A stretch of DNA of 64,000 nucleotides from DOZZ01 sp963792655 (GTDB lineage Bacteria; Acidobacteriota; Terriglobia; Bryobacterales; Bryobacteraceae): contig CAWBWU010000003.1 of assembly GCA_963792655.1 (NCBI GenBank), positions 868,001-932,000 of the forward strand. The letters are read 5' to 3'. A program made the translations under genes and the position numbers. The notes beneath the pieces were generated by a model. The model was not told the DNA's origin. It did no database searches and saw only the letters and a program-made list of their open reading frames with translations. This document shows positions 1-9,418 of the stretch, piece after piece. Position 1 is the first letter of the stretch. Every line of letters starts with the position of its first letter.

Positions 1-2
1 AG

Positions 3-1244
3 AACATCAAGAACTACAACGAGAGCATGCTCGAGAGCATGACGAACGGCGTCATCACGCTGAATGAGGACGGCCGGATCGTGACCTGCAACGGCGCGGG
101 ATTACGCATCTTGCGCGCGCCCGCCAAAGATATCCTGAACCGCTCGGCGCAGGAGTACTTCGACGGGCCGAATGCCTGGATTCTCGATCGAATCAAAGTA
201 GTCGACGAGACGCTGAAGTCCGACATCACCGTCGATGCGGAATTGGTTGCGGCTGGCGAGACGGTCTCGGTCAACCTGACGGTTTTGCCGCTCATGCGCG
301 ACGAAGAAGACGAGGAGCGCAAGCGCCTCGGGTCCATGCTGATGGTCGAAGACATCAGCACCGAGAAGCGCATGAAGTCCACCATGTCGCGCTACATGGA
401 CCCGGCGCTCACCGACAAACTCCTGGCCGGCGGCGAAGAGTTTCTCGGCGGCAAAAGCGTGCTTGCCACGGTGCTGTTTTCGGATATCCGAAGCTTCACC
501 TCCATCACAGAAGAGCTTGGCGCGCACGGGACCGTCAGCCTGCTGAATGAATACTTCACCATCATGGTGGATTGCATTCAGCGGCAAGGCGGCATGCTCG
601 ACAAATTCATCGGCGACGCCATCATGGCTGTGTTCGGTCTGCCTGTGCCGCACGATGACGATGAGGACCGCGCGGTGCGGGCTGCCATATCGATGATCAC
701 CGAACTGCGGCGCTGGAATGAGCGCCGCGTCGCCGATGGCAAGAAGCCTCTCGATATGGGCGTCGGCCTGAACACCGATACCATTGTCTCGGGCAACATC
801 GGGTCTCCCAAGCGCATGGATTACACCGTCATCGGCGATGGCGTGAATCTTGCCTCGCGGCTCGAGAGCGCGTGTAAGGAGTACGGCGCGCGCATTCTGA
901 TCAGCGAGAGCACGTTCTTGAAGTTGAAGGGCACTTATCGAGTGCGGGAAGTCGATCGTGTGGTGGTGAAAGGAAAGACAGAACCCGCGGGCGTCTTCGA
1001 AATTCTCGACCACTACACCGACGAGACCTTCCCGCATCTGCGCGAATCAGTCGAATACTACAAAGGCGGGCTGGAGTATTACCGCGATGCGCAATTCGCC
1101 AAGGCCGAAGCCGCGTTTCATCACGCGCTCCAATTGCATCCCGGCGACAAGCTGACGCGCCATTACATCGAACGCTGCCAGACGCTGCAAAAAAATCCGC
1201 CTTCTGAACCCTGGAAGGGGATCTGGGTGCTTACTTCGAAGTAG
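3..1244 (+). CDS. PAS-domain class III adenylate/guanylate cyclase (5' truncated)
   Basis: Catalyses cyclic nucleotide formation from ATP or GTP as a signalling output. The reading frame is open to the window edge, so the start lies outside; the visible part begins inside a PAS sensor domain (about 21-360). The cyclase domain follows at about 465-980. It shows both metal-binding aspartates (LFSDIRSF near 475-495; KFIGDAIMAVFG near 604-638) and the transition-state Asn and Arg in YTVIGDGVNLASRLE (822-866). Thr in YTVIGD is what class IIIb enzymes carry, which suggests ATP as substrate. A short TPR-like helical tail (about 1035-1190) ends the protein. It is convergent with the metallophosphatase gene and their 3' ends overlap by 14 bases. 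Upstream sensor domains (GAF or membrane) are likely but not visible. Confidence 0.9.
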   Translation, partial: NIKNYNESMLESMTNGVITLNEDGRIVTCNGAGLRILRAPAKDILNRSAQEYFDGPNAWILDRIKVVDETLKSDITVDAELVAAGETVSVNLTVLPLMRDEEDEERKRLGSMLMVEDISTEKRMKSTMSRYMDPALTDKLLAGGEEFLGGKSVLATVLFSDIRSFTSITEELGAHGTVSLLNEYFTIMVDCIQRQGGMLDKFIGDAIMAVFGLPVPHDDDEDRAVRAAISMITELRRWNERRVADGKKPLDMGVGLNTDTIVSGNIGSPKRMDYTVIGDGVNLASRLESACKEYGARILISESTFLKLKGTYRVREVDRVVVKGKTEPAGVFEILDHYTDETFPHLRESVEYYKGGLEYYRDAQFAKAEAAFHHALQLHPGDKLTRHYIERCQTLQKNPPSEPWKGIWVLTSK

Positions 1245-2104
1245 CCGCGGCAGCCGCCAGTTGTCGGGGAATCATGCCCGCGTCGACAGTGGTGCCATCA
1301 CGCGCGATGGTCTGAAAGTAAAGCTCATCGCCCGCAATCTCCACCAACATAAATGCCTGGTCGGTATCCCAGCCCTTCAACGTGTCGGCGGACGGCGTCA
1401 GGTCATGCGGTCGCAACTGCCCGGAATTACCGAGAATGAAGTAGTTCACGCCCTTCTGCGGCTTGATCCGTTCATACACGTGTTCATGTCCGGTCATCAC
1501 CACGTTGACCCCGTTCTTGACGAAGATCGGCTCGAGCTGCGACTTCAAGTCGGCGTCAGGGCCCATGGAAGCGCGCATGATCATAGAACGGATGATGGAA
1601 GAAACAGATCTTCCAGTTGTTGTCCGACCCGGATAACTGTTGCTGCACCCACGTCAACTGCTCCGGATTCATGTACGTGCTATCGAGCGCCAGGAACTGC
1701 GCGTTGCCGCTGCGCCAGGAGTAGTAACGCTTGCCGCCCATGTTGAACGGCTTATAGAAAGCTTCGGTGCCCGCATCGTCATGGTTACCCAACGAAGCGT
1801 AAAACTTCACGCCAGCGTCGAGCAACGGTTTGTAAGGCTGTTCGAACTTCTGCCGGAACGATGAAGCGCTCTTGCCGCCATAGATGTTGTCGCCCAGCAT
1901 GAGCACGAAGTCGAACGGAAACTGGTCGTGATACTTGGCCATCTGTGCCGCAACTTGAAACTGCTCTTTGGCGCCTGTGCCACTATCGCCAATCACAGCG
2001 AACCGCACTGACTTCGGTTTGTTCGGCAACTGCAACCCCGAGGCTGCAGGAGTTTGTGCGGCCAACTGAGATGCCGCGAATAGCAGGATGAGTGATTTCA
2101 GCAT
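1231..2104 (-). CDS. Exported metallophosphoesterase (acid phosphatase-like), frameshifted
   Basis: Calcineurin-like phosphohydrolase of the purple or tartrate-resistant acid phosphatase type, probably acting outside the cytoplasm on phosphomonoesters. An N-terminal signal peptide ends near SQLAAQ. The metal-site motifs appear in order: VIGDSGTG, LMLGDNIYGG, SLGNHDDAG, FFHHPFYDH and VMTGHEHVYER. The reading frame breaks at 1559-1561, where one extra G (C on the coding strand) separates ARFHGP from DADLKSQLEP. Removing it restores an uninterrupted protein of about 290 residues, so I read this as a sequencing error, not a pseudogene. It is last of three same-strand genes, 21 bases after an exported protein of unknown function. 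Confidence 0.82.
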
Positions 2105-2125
2105 TCAAATCTCCGCCCAGCGCGA

Positions 2126-2665
2126 TCAAGGGATCGCGTTGGGTACAAAGTCGAGGATCATGTTCGCGTCTACATCGCGCAACACGAGGTCGTGTCCGAT
2201 CACGCGGTATTCAATGTCGGGCGGCAGCTTCGGCAGATTCGCCAGAAGCGTTGGCGGCATGGACTGCAGCGGAACATTCTTCGGATAAAGATCGTTGACG
2301 TGCAATTGCAATCGCACGGGCTCGGCATGCTTCAAACTTTGTCGCACGCGCTTGGCGGGTTGGCCCTGCATGGCCAGTGCAATCAGACGCCGCATCTCCG
2401 CCGCGATCGGCGGCGCAAAGATATCGCCCTGCTTTGCTCCACTGCGGGCTGCGCGCAATCGCGTTGAGAATTCGTCCTGGTGCTGGTTGAGCTTTTCCGG
2501 CGCGTCGGTTGGCTTCAGCGGCAGCTTGGACTTAATCTGCTTATGCAGCTTCACATAGTCGTCGAGGCGCGCTTCGAAGTCGGCCACCAGCTTGGCATCG
2601 GGATTGACTTTCTCCTGAGCCACAAGCGCAAACGCAATTGCCAACATCAAACAGATCGCTCTCAT
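2126..2665 (-). CDS. Exported protein of unknown function
   Basis: 179 residues. A short hydrophobic signal peptide (MRAICLMLAIAFALVAQ) is followed by a helical, charged region and a C-terminal part rich in hydrophobic beta-like segments ending in DVDANMILDFVPNAIP. I do not recognise a named domain; the ending looks like proteins common in Solibacter-type genomes, but that is from memory. Its start codon overlaps the stop of the PLD-like gene by four bases (2662-2665), so the two are translationally coupled. The metallophosphatase gene follows. No catalytic motif is visible. Confidence 0.7.
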   Translation of the reverse strand: MRAICLMLAIAFALVAQEKVNPDAKLVADFEARLDDYVKLHKQIKSKLPLKPTDAPEKLNQHQDEFSTRLRAARSGAKQGDIFAPPIAAEMRRLIALAMQGQPAKRVRQSLKHAEPVRLQLHVNDLYPKNVPLQSMPPTLLANLPKLPPDIEYRVIGHDLVLRDVDANMILDFVPNAIP

Positions 2666-3747
2666 CGATCAGCCGCCTCCTGCACCACATCGCGCACGGA
2701 TTCTTCCACCGCTTCTTTGACTGCGTCCATCACGGCCTGCTCCAGTTTACCGGGATCCACATCGACGTCTACTTTGTTCCCGACAATCTCTTTGACCACG
2801 CCCTGCAAGACCTTCGCGACCGGCGGCATCCCTTTGGTGAGCGTCTTCGCTACGCGCTTCGCCGCTTTCGCCACGGGTGACGTGCTGTCTTCAGCGGCCG
2901 GCTCCCGCTTCTGCTCTGAACTGTTCCAATCCTTTTCGAAGATGTCGCTGATCAAGCCCGCGATCTTCGCGTCGTGCAGGATCAAGCCCACTTCGCGGCG
3001 CGCTTCCAACTCAGCCGTCCGCAAACTCTGACTCCCGAGAAACACAAGCTTGCCATCGCATACGATCGATCGCGTATGCAAACGCATCTGTCCCAGCTCA
3101 CGATGGTCCAGCCGTGAACTGCTTCCAATGCGCCCAATTACACGAACGCTGACTCCGGCCTTCACCTTCTCGGCAAGCAACTTCAGAATGGCGGGATCGC
3201 CCACCTTCGGATCGTAGATCAGGACCGACTTCTTGGCGCTCTTGATCAACTCAGTGAGTTGCTTGCGCGCGTTCACCGGGCTCACGATGAACCGCTGATG
3301 ATCGGTGTGATACTTCTGGCGCTTAGTGTCGGCTTCAAACAGCTTGCGGGCTTCGGCAACCAGTTCCGCGTCGCGCGTGATAACCGCGAAGCTGCGGCTA
3401 TGTTCCATATCCAGATAAGTGAAGTTGAAAGCCAGCACATGGAGCTCGCGCTGGTCGATGATCAAGAATTTGCTGTGGTAACGAACCAGGTCATCGGCGG
3501 TGCGCGCGACAGTCACACCTTTTGCGAGCAGACGCATCTCGAGCTGCCTGAGATTCTTTTCGCCGCCGCGATTGGTGTACGCAATCAAAGCGTGAACGAA
3601 GACACCGCGCTCGGCGGCTCTGATCAGCGCGCGCTCAATGTCTGTGCGGTCGAAACGAAAAATAACAATCTCGATCTTTTCTTTTGCCCCTTCGATCCCA
3701 TCGAGCAAGGGTTTCGCGCCGGCGCCCGGCTGCACCAGCAACTTCAC
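2662..3747 (-). CDS. Phospholipase D-like protein with a modified second HKD motif
   Basis: 361 residues of the PLD/cardiolipin synthase superfamily, starting at GTG. The N-terminal half has a good first HKD motif (RYHSKFLIID, near 3465-3494). The second half has RLHTRSIVCDG (near 3050-3085), in which the HxK lysine is replaced by Arg. Family members use two HKD motifs to form one active site for phosphodiester transfer or hydrolysis, so activity here is uncertain. The last 85 residues are charged and helical (VKEAVEESVRDVVQEAADR), unlike ordinary cardiolipin synthases. No signal peptide is evident. It is the first gene of a three-gene unit and is divergent from the kinase-like gene at 3941. 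Membrane lipid remodelling or a nuclease role are both possible. Confidence 0.75.
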   Translation of the reverse strand: MKLLVQPGAGAKPLLDGIEGAKEKIEIVIFRFDRTDIERALIRAAERGVFVHALIAYTNRGGEKNLRQLEMRLLAKGVTVARTADDLVRYHSKFLIIDQRELHVLAFNFTYLDMEHSRSFAVITRDAELVAEARKLFEADTKRQKYHTDHQRFIVSPVNARKQLTELIKSAKKSVLIYDPKVGDPAILKLLAEKVKAGVSVRVIGRIGSSSRLDHRELGQMRLHTRSIVCDGKLVFLGSQSLRTAELEARREVGLILHDAKIAGLISDIFEKDWNSSEQKREPAAEDSTSPVAKAAKRVAKTLTKGMPPVAKVLQGVVKEIVGNKVDVDVDPGKLEQAVMDAVKEAVEESVRDVVQEAADR

Positions 3748-3940
3748 GAAGCGTAACCGTCCGTTGAGCCGTTCGTCACAAGTATTCTGACGCTCATCGA
3801 CGCGGACTGCGGTACTAGATCTGCGAAGTACTGTGAATTGTTAATGTTTTCACCGCCTTCCGCCAATTGGCAACGCATTTGCTTCACATCTCCATCATGC
3901 CAGTGTCGGGCTGCGAATGGGCACGGGAGCATCAACACCA

Positions 3941-4963
3941 ATGTTTAAATCGACTCTTTTTGCAATCTCTTTAGTAGCACTTGGTATTTCTATCTCTGCA
4001 ACCGCGGTGCCACTTGCGGCTGCCGAAGGTGATCGCGCTCCCATTGACCAGCTCTGGACCGACCGCGGTGACATCCGGTCGCTCGACTTGTTCTACGGTT
4101 CCGGCGCGAAGGAACGTGAACCGCATGGCCCGTTCACTTTCGAAAGCGAAGACCTGGACGGTACGAATCCGAAGTTCGTGGTACGCGATCAGGATGGCGT
4201 GAAGTGGAAGGTGAAGCTGGGCGCTGAGGTCCAAGCCGAGACCGTCGCCACACGCCTGCTCTGGGCTGCCGGCTATTACGTGACGGAAGACTATTACCTG
4301 CCTGAGATCCAAGTGCAGAATCTGCCGAAGCTGAAGCGTGGACAGTCCCTGGAGAGGCCCGGCGGAGTCTTTGAGAAGGTGCGGCTCAAGCGGCAGAGCA
4401 AAGACGACAAGAAAGTCGGCGAGTGGGAGTGGAAGCAGAACCCATTCAGCGGCACGGAGCAGTTTGATGGACTGCGCGTGATGATGGCCTTCATCAACAA
4501 CTGGGATCTGAAAGACATCAACAACGCCGTGTACGACCGGCGCATGGAGATGCCGGACGGCGGCACGCACACGCAGCGCGTGTATCTGGTCAGCGACCTG
4601 GGTGCTTCATTCGGGACCAACAACCTGCACAAATCGCATGAGGTCTCAAAGGGCAACGTGAAGTCATTTGAAAGTTCTCACTTCCTGCTCCGCTCGGATG
4701 CGAATACGGCCAGCTTTGAGACGCCTGCGACGCCGTCCGTCATCATTGCCTTCAACCCGCACGAGTTCTCGATGCGCCAGGGGATGAAGTGGATCGGCCA
4801 GGACATCCCGATCGAACACGTGCGCTGGATTTCCAAGAAGTTGAACCAGCTCACGCCTCAGCAACTGCAGGAGGCTTTTCGCGCGGGCGGCTTCTCTAAA
4901 GAAGAGATCGATGGCTTCGTCAACATTCTCGAAAAGAGGTTGGCGCAGCTCGATCAACTCTGA
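3941..4963 (+). CDS. Exported protein with kinase-like catalytic motifs, paralogue A
   Basis: 340 residues from the ATG at 3941, chosen because it begins a clean signal peptide (MFKSTLFAISLVALGIS) and has GGGAG-like bases upstream. I recognise no named family. The mature protein carries motifs in kinase order: a lysine in VKWKVKLG, a following Glu in AETVATRLLWAAGY (like helix C), NNWDLKDINNAVY (like the HRDLKxxN catalytic loop), then YLVSDLGASFG (like DFG). The C-terminal 50 residues are helical. It is followed 14 bases later by a close paralogue, and all these motifs are conserved between the two. A kinase fold of the HipA, phosphoinositide kinase or FAM20 sort is my inference. An exported kinase would need an unusual phosphate donor supply. 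Confidence 0.6.
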   Translation: MFKSTLFAISLVALGISISATAVPLAAAEGDRAPIDQLWTDRGDIRSLDLFYGSGAKEREPHGPFTFESEDLDGTNPKFVVRDQDGVKWKVKLGAEVQAETVATRLLWAAGYYVTEDYYLPEIQVQNLPKLKRGQSLERPGGVFEKVRLKRQSKDDKKVGEWEWKQNPFSGTEQFDGLRVMMAFINNWDLKDINNAVYDRRMEMPDGGTHTQRVYLVSDLGASFGTNNLHKSHEVSKGNVKSFESSHFLLRSDANTASFETPATPSVIIAFNPHEFSMRQGMKWIGQDIPIEHVRWISKKLNQLTPQQLQEAFRAGGFSKEEIDGFVNILEKRLAQLDQL

Positions 4964-4977
4964 CGCGGAGATCTAGC

Positions 4978-5979
4978 GTGCTCCAGACCAGACGCTCTGC
5001 GGTTGTTCTATCGATTGGGTTTTGGTTGGCGCTTACGGCCAGCGCTGCTGTTCGCCGTCCCGTACCACGCATAAACATTGGCGCGCTTTGGACCGAACCA
5101 CGAGACATCAGCCGCCGGGATCTGTTCTACGGGCCCGGCGGCAAAGCGCACGAGCCGCACGGCCCTTACACCTTCGAAAAAGAAGATCTGGACGGCACGA
5201 ATCCGAAGTTTGTCGTTCACGATGCCGCTGGCGTGAAGTGGAAGGTGAAGCTGGGTGAAGAGGCGCGGCCGGAGACCGTTGCGACGCGGCTGGTCTGGAG
5301 CGTTGGCTACTACACCAACGAGGATTACTTTCTCCCAGAAATTCGCGTGCGCAACCTGCCACCGAAGCTGAAGCGCGGCCAGAGTCTGGTGCGTCCAGGC
5401 GGCGTCTTCAACAGCGTGCGCTTAAAACGCGAATCGCATGGAGAGAAGAAGGCAGGCATCTGGAAGTGGCGCAGCAATCCATTCAACGGCACGCGCCAGC
5501 TGGATGGTCTGCGCGTGATGATGGCCCTGATCAACAACTGGGACTTGAAGGACATCAACAACGCGGTCTATCGCGAGAAGTCGCGCAATGAAACCGTGTA
5601 CATGATCAGTGATCTGGGCGCGAGCTTCGGTACGAACAATCTGACCGGCACCCATCAGGTTGCGAAGGGTAACCTTCGTTCTTACGAGCGCTCGGAGTTC
5701 ATCGTGAAAGTCACGCCGGCGTACGTCACCTTCCGCACGCCGAGCCGGCCCTCGCTCAAGTACCTGATCGTGCCGAAGGAGTACTTCTCGCGCATCAATA
5801 TGGAGTGGATTGGCAAGCGTATCCCGCGGGAGCACGTGCGCTGGATCGGCAGACAGCTCGGGCAGCTCTCGTCAAAGCAGATCCACGATGCGTTTCGCGC
5901 CGCCGGTTACAGCGCGGCGGAAGCGAACGCGTTCTCGAACATTCTCAGCAACCGTATCGCTGAAATCCGCTCGCTCTGA
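4978..5979 (+). CDS. Exported protein with kinase-like catalytic motifs, paralogue B
   Basis: 333 residues, GTG start with a purine-rich GCGGAG upstream and an N-terminal signal peptide. It is a tandem duplicate of the gene at 3941, clearly similar over its whole length. VKWKVKLG, ETVATRLVWSVGYY, NNWDLKDINNAVY and MISDLGASFG are all kept, as is the C-terminal helical part. The spacing between the two genes (14 bases) implies co-transcription. Divergence is greatest in the segment after the DLG motif, which might set different partners or substrates. Function is unknown; the kinase-like reading is inference. Its stop codon directly abuts the 3' end of the convergent ABC transporter gene. Confidence 0.6.
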   Translation: MLQTRRSAVVLSIGFWLALTASAAVRRPVPRINIGALWTEPRDISRRDLFYGPGGKAHEPHGPYTFEKEDLDGTNPKFVVHDAAGVKWKVKLGEEARPETVATRLVWSVGYYTNEDYFLPEIRVRNLPPKLKRGQSLVRPGGVFNSVRLKRESHGEKKAGIWKWRSNPFNGTRQLDGLRVMMALINNWDLKDINNAVYREKSRNETVYMISDLGASFGTNNLTGTHQVAKGNLRSYERSEFIVKVTPAYVTFRTPSRPSLKYLIVPKEYFSRINMEWIGKRIPREHVRWIGRQLGQLSSKQIHDAFRAAGYSAAEANAFSNILSNRIAEIRSL

Positions 5980-7810
5980 TTACGCAACAACAGGTGGTTC
6001 TTCGACTACTTCTTCGCGCTTGAACTGAATCTCGTATAGCTCCGCGTAAACACCGGCCTTTTGCAGCAGCTCGTCGTGATTGCCTTGCTCAACAATGACT
6101 CCGTCCTTCACCACGAAGATGATATCGGCGCGGCGAATGGTAGCCAAACGGTGCGCGATGACGATGGACGTCTTGCCTTCCATCATCCGGTCCAGCGCTT
6201 CGAACACGAGCTTCTCCGAAGCAGCGTCGAGACCTGAACTCGGCTCGTCCAGAATCAGGATCGGCGTGTTGCGAATCACGGCCCGCGCAATCGCGATGCG
6301 CTGCTTCTGACCTCCCGAGAGCGTAATGCCCCGCTCGCCGACCATCGTGTCGTAGCCTTCCGGCATCTTCTCGATGAACTCGTGCGCGTTGGCCAGTTCC
6401 GCGGCTTTCAGAATCTCTTCGCAAGGTCGCATCCGGCTTGCCGTAAGCGATGTTCTTCCAGATCGGCGCGTGGAAGAGCACGGTGTCCTGCAGCACGAAG
6501 CTGATCTGTTGCCGGACCGAATTCTGCTTCAGCGTTCGCACATCGATGCCGTCGATCTTCACCACGCCCGAAATCGGATCGTAGAAGCGCGGGATCAAGC
6601 TCATGATGGTGGTCTTGCCTGCTCCGGTCGGACCAACCAGGGCGGCTACTTGCCCGGCTCGATCTTGAAGCTCACATCTTTGAGCAGCGGCGCGTCGGGC
6701 GTCATAGCTGAAGTCAACATGCTCGAACTCCACGTCACCTTTGAGCGGCGGCGCCGGCCGCGCGCCAGGCTTGTCGCTTACTTCCGTCTCGGTCTCCAGC
6801 ACTTCGCGAATGCGCTCATAACCGACCACCGCCTTCGAATAAGCGTCCGTCATTTTCGAAAGTTCCTGCATCGGCTTGTACATCTTGCCGAGGTACAGAA
6901 CGAAGACGACCAGCGAGCCCGACCGACAAGCTGCCATCGAGCACCATGCGCGCGCCGAACCACAGCACCATGCAGGTGCCGATCGCGACGATCACCTCGA
7001 CGATCGGCGAGAGCTTGGCCTTCAGGCTGCGCGCCTTGAGCGCCATCTCGACACTCTCGAGGCTCTCGTCTTCCAGGCGGCGCTGTTCATAATCCTCGCG
7101 GCTGAAGGCCGGACCACGCGGATGGACGAGAGCACTTCCTGGATGAGTGGAAACGATCTCGCCTTCCTTCTTGCGCACATCGCGAGAGGCTTTCTTGATG
7201 CGGCGCGTGTAGGTGAAAACCACGAGAACCAAGCGCGGGCGCGACGCTGAAGCGCGATCAGCGTGAAGCGCCAGTTGATGTAGAACATCACGCCGACCAT
7301 GCCGAGCAGCGTCAGGACGTTGATCATCGCGCTCAGCAGGCCCGAGGCGATGAAGCTCTGCATGGAATCGATGTCGCTGGTAACGCGGCTGATCAGATCG
7401 CCGGTGCGCTTCTGATCGTGATAAGCAAGCGACAGCCGCTGGATGTGGGAATAGACCCTGCGCCGCAGATCGTGCATGACCCATTGCCCGACGCTGGTGG
7501 TGATGTACTTTTCGATGTACGAACAGATCGCGCCCAGAACAGCGATGACCAGGACGGCGACAGCGGCGAACTTCAGAATCGAGAGCTTGTCAGTACCGGC
7601 TACGGACAGCACCACGCGATTCAACCATCCGTGTACCTGGCGCGCTTTGAGCACACTGTCGAAGACGATCTTCAACGGCCAGGGCTCGAGCAGATCCGCC
7701 ACAGTCTCGCCGATAATGGCGACAATGCCGAATGCGAGCTGCTTCCAATGCGGCCGCAGCAGTTCCTTGATGGTGAATGCTTTACTCTGCTGTGTCATGC
7801 GACGCCGCAC
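5980..7810 (-). CDS. Type I ABC exporter (MsbA/MdlB-like), broken by several frameshifts
   Basis: Fused membrane and ATPase half-transporter of about 605 residues, expected to act as a homodimer in the inner membrane exporting a lipid or drug. The membrane domain (about 6900-7800) shows a typical core with SYIEKYITTSVGQWVMHDLR and helical segments. The ATPase domain has GPTGAGKTT (Walker A), LSGGQKQRIAIAR (signature), ILILDEPSSGLD (Walker B) and VIAHRLAT (H-loop). The reading frame changes about seven times (near 7240, 7148, 7108, 6925, 6708, 6652 and 6432), each time resuming good homology. That is many even for this window, so decay cannot be fully excluded, but the coding signal is intact between breaks. 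Substrate unknown. Confidence 0.8.
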
Positions 7811-7923
7811 CTTTATGATGTGGCCTCCGGCAGGATTGCGTCAAATTTGTATTGCAGCAGTGTACGCAAAACTTTGGGCGAAATAAAGGCGAAAGTTGGC
7901 TGCTGAATTGCAGTATTCCAGGC

Positions 7924-8316
7924 ATGCCAGACACAGATTTGAAAGCTGAACCGATGATGGCCCACCTGATCGCGACGCTGAACTCCGGTAACTCGATCGG
8001 GCACTATGGACGGCTGGTATTCACCATGGTGGCGCGCCACTTTCTCGAACCGGAAGAACTCGCCGAGTACCTGGAGAAGGATCCCGAAGTGAATCCCGAA
8101 CAGGTGACATCGCTCATCGAGCAAGTCGAATCGCGCGGTTACAATCCGCCGAAGCGTGAGCGCGTGCTCGAGTGGATGACCAAGCAGGATTTTCCCATCT
8201 GCCCCGACACGGATGATCCCGGGCAATGCAATGTTTATCGGAATCTGGAGTTCCCGAAAGACGTTTACGACAAGATCGCGGAGTTCTACGGCGGCAGCGG
8301 AAGCAAGGCCGCGTAG
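7924..8316 (+). CDS. Conserved-looking cytoplasmic protein of unknown function
   Basis: 130 residues from the ATG at 7924. The frame is open further upstream, but this start gives a compact protein beginning MPDTDLKAEPMMAHL. It is acidic and mostly helical, without signal peptide or membrane segments. It contains GRLVFTMVARHFL and a C-terminal CPDTDDPGQCNVYRNL stretch with two Cys that could bind metal or form a disulfide. I do not recognise a domain. It lies between the ABC exporter (divergent) and the NrfD-like gene (convergent, one base apart), so it forms its own transcription unit. Confidence 0.6.
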   Translation: MPDTDLKAEPMMAHLIATLNSGNSIGHYGRLVFTMVARHFLEPEELAEYLEKDPEVNPEQVTSLIEQVESRGYNPPKRERVLEWMTKQDFPICPDTDDPGQCNVYRNLEFPKDVYDKIAEFYGGSGSKAA

Positions 8317-8317
8317 C

Positions 8318-9418
8318 TCAGAAATCGCGAGGATCGAACGCGCGGCGGTCGCCCGATGCGGTGACCGCCGGTAGACCCGTGACCTCGTAACCGCCTTGCC
8401 CTGCCCGCTGCTGATCAAACGTCGCGTGCGGGTCACGGGCGGAGCGAGTGCCGGCGTAGTGGATGCCGAAGCGCAGGCAAAGAGCGCCGGCAGTGCCGAG
8501 CGTACCTGTTACGCGCAGCAATCGGCGATCTTTCGATGGCACGAGCGACAGCACCAAGCTCACGGCGCTGAGTATTTTTCCCGTCTGCCACAAGAAGCCG
8601 CTGAAACCAGTGCGCAATGGCTTTACCGCGCTCGCGACCGTCGCTACATTCTTCTCGATAGCGTTTGCGGCTGCGACTTCCACCAGCTTGCCGGCGATGG
8701 CAAAACGCGTAATCGCGCGATGCGCGGGACCGGCGCCGATGATATCGAAGAACGAGGCGGTGCTGGCAGTCGCGGAACTCAAAAACAAAACCGGCAGCAA
8801 GCGATGCGACCGCTGCCACACCGGCACCACGGTGTTGCCCACCAGAACACCCGTATAACCGGCAAGCCCGAGGCCGAGAACTCCGGATCCAATTGCCGAG
8901 GCGTCGCCAATCATCTTCATCGACGGCGCGAATTGCGAAATGGCGGAGAGACCTGCGGCCGAGGAGAACGACACCAGGATCCATGAACCCATGCTCATCG
9001 GCGATGACGGCCGGAAAACGCGCAGCATGTGGAGGAAGCGCGAAGGCCTGCCGAGGTCGAGCACGAGCAAAGCCGAACTGACTACGGCGCCAAACGTGGC
9101 CACCCAACGCGTCTTCACCACCAGCTCATCGAGCGCGTCACGGCGAAGAAGAGTGGCAGCCGCGCCGAGGACAGCCGAACCACCGCTCAGCCCACCCACG
9201 TAGTAGTACGCCGGCACCATCCAGGTCCAGACCGGCGACTTGAGTACGGGCCGGTTGTAGTAAGTGGGCGATGTTTGCTCTTGTGCCGCCGGTTCCGTGC
9301 GGAATACTTTGCGCTGGTCGTGCTGCCACGCGGCGCGATCACCGCGAACCAGTTGTTGCGACGCCTCACCTTCGAGCGTGCCGCGGTCGCGATCGATGTT
9401 GCGTCCGTCGCCCGTCAT
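8318..9418 (-). CDS. NrfD/PsrC-like membrane subunit of formate dehydrogenase
   Basis: 366 residues. After a 55-residue hydrophilic N-terminus come about eight hydrophobic helices starting at VWTWMVPAYYYVGGL, with GGSAVLGAAATLL and LDLGRPSRFLHM as in NrfD/PsrC quinone-interacting subunits. In related complexes this subunit passes electrons from the iron-sulfur subunit to the quinone pool. The start codon overlaps the stop of the iron-sulfur subunit by four bases (9415-9418), so the order is catalytic, iron-sulfur, membrane subunit in one operon. The use of NrfD instead of a cytochrome b FdnI-type anchor implies a quinone link without haem b. The C-terminal 50 residues are hydrophilic. Confidence 0.85.
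   Translation of the reverse strand: MTGDGRNIDRDRGTLEGEASQQLVRGDRAAWQHDQRKVFRTEPAAQEQTSPTYYNRPVLKSPVWTWMVPAYYYVGGLSGGSAVLGAAATLLRRDALDELVVKTRWVATFGAVVSSALLVLDLGRPSRFLHMLRVFRPSSPMSMGSWILVSFSSAAGLSAISQFAPSMKMIGDASAIGSGVLGLGLAGYTGVLVGNTVVPVWQRSHRLLPVLFLSSATASTASFFDIIGAGPAHRAITRFAIAGKLVEVAAANAIEKNVATVASAVKPLRTGFSGFLWQTGKILSAVSLVLSLVPSKDRRLLRVTGTLGTAGALCLRFGIHYAGTRSARDPHATFDQQRAGQGGYEVTGLPAVTASGDRRAFDPRDF

Noticed and set aside
1231..2104. Two separate genes for the metallophosphatase region
   Set aside because: Removing one base at 1559-1561 gives a single complete protein with all motifs in order.
5980..7810. Two separate ABC transporter genes (permease and ATPase)
   Set aside because: The breaks alternate between frames in many places within each domain, which is what error does, not gene fission.
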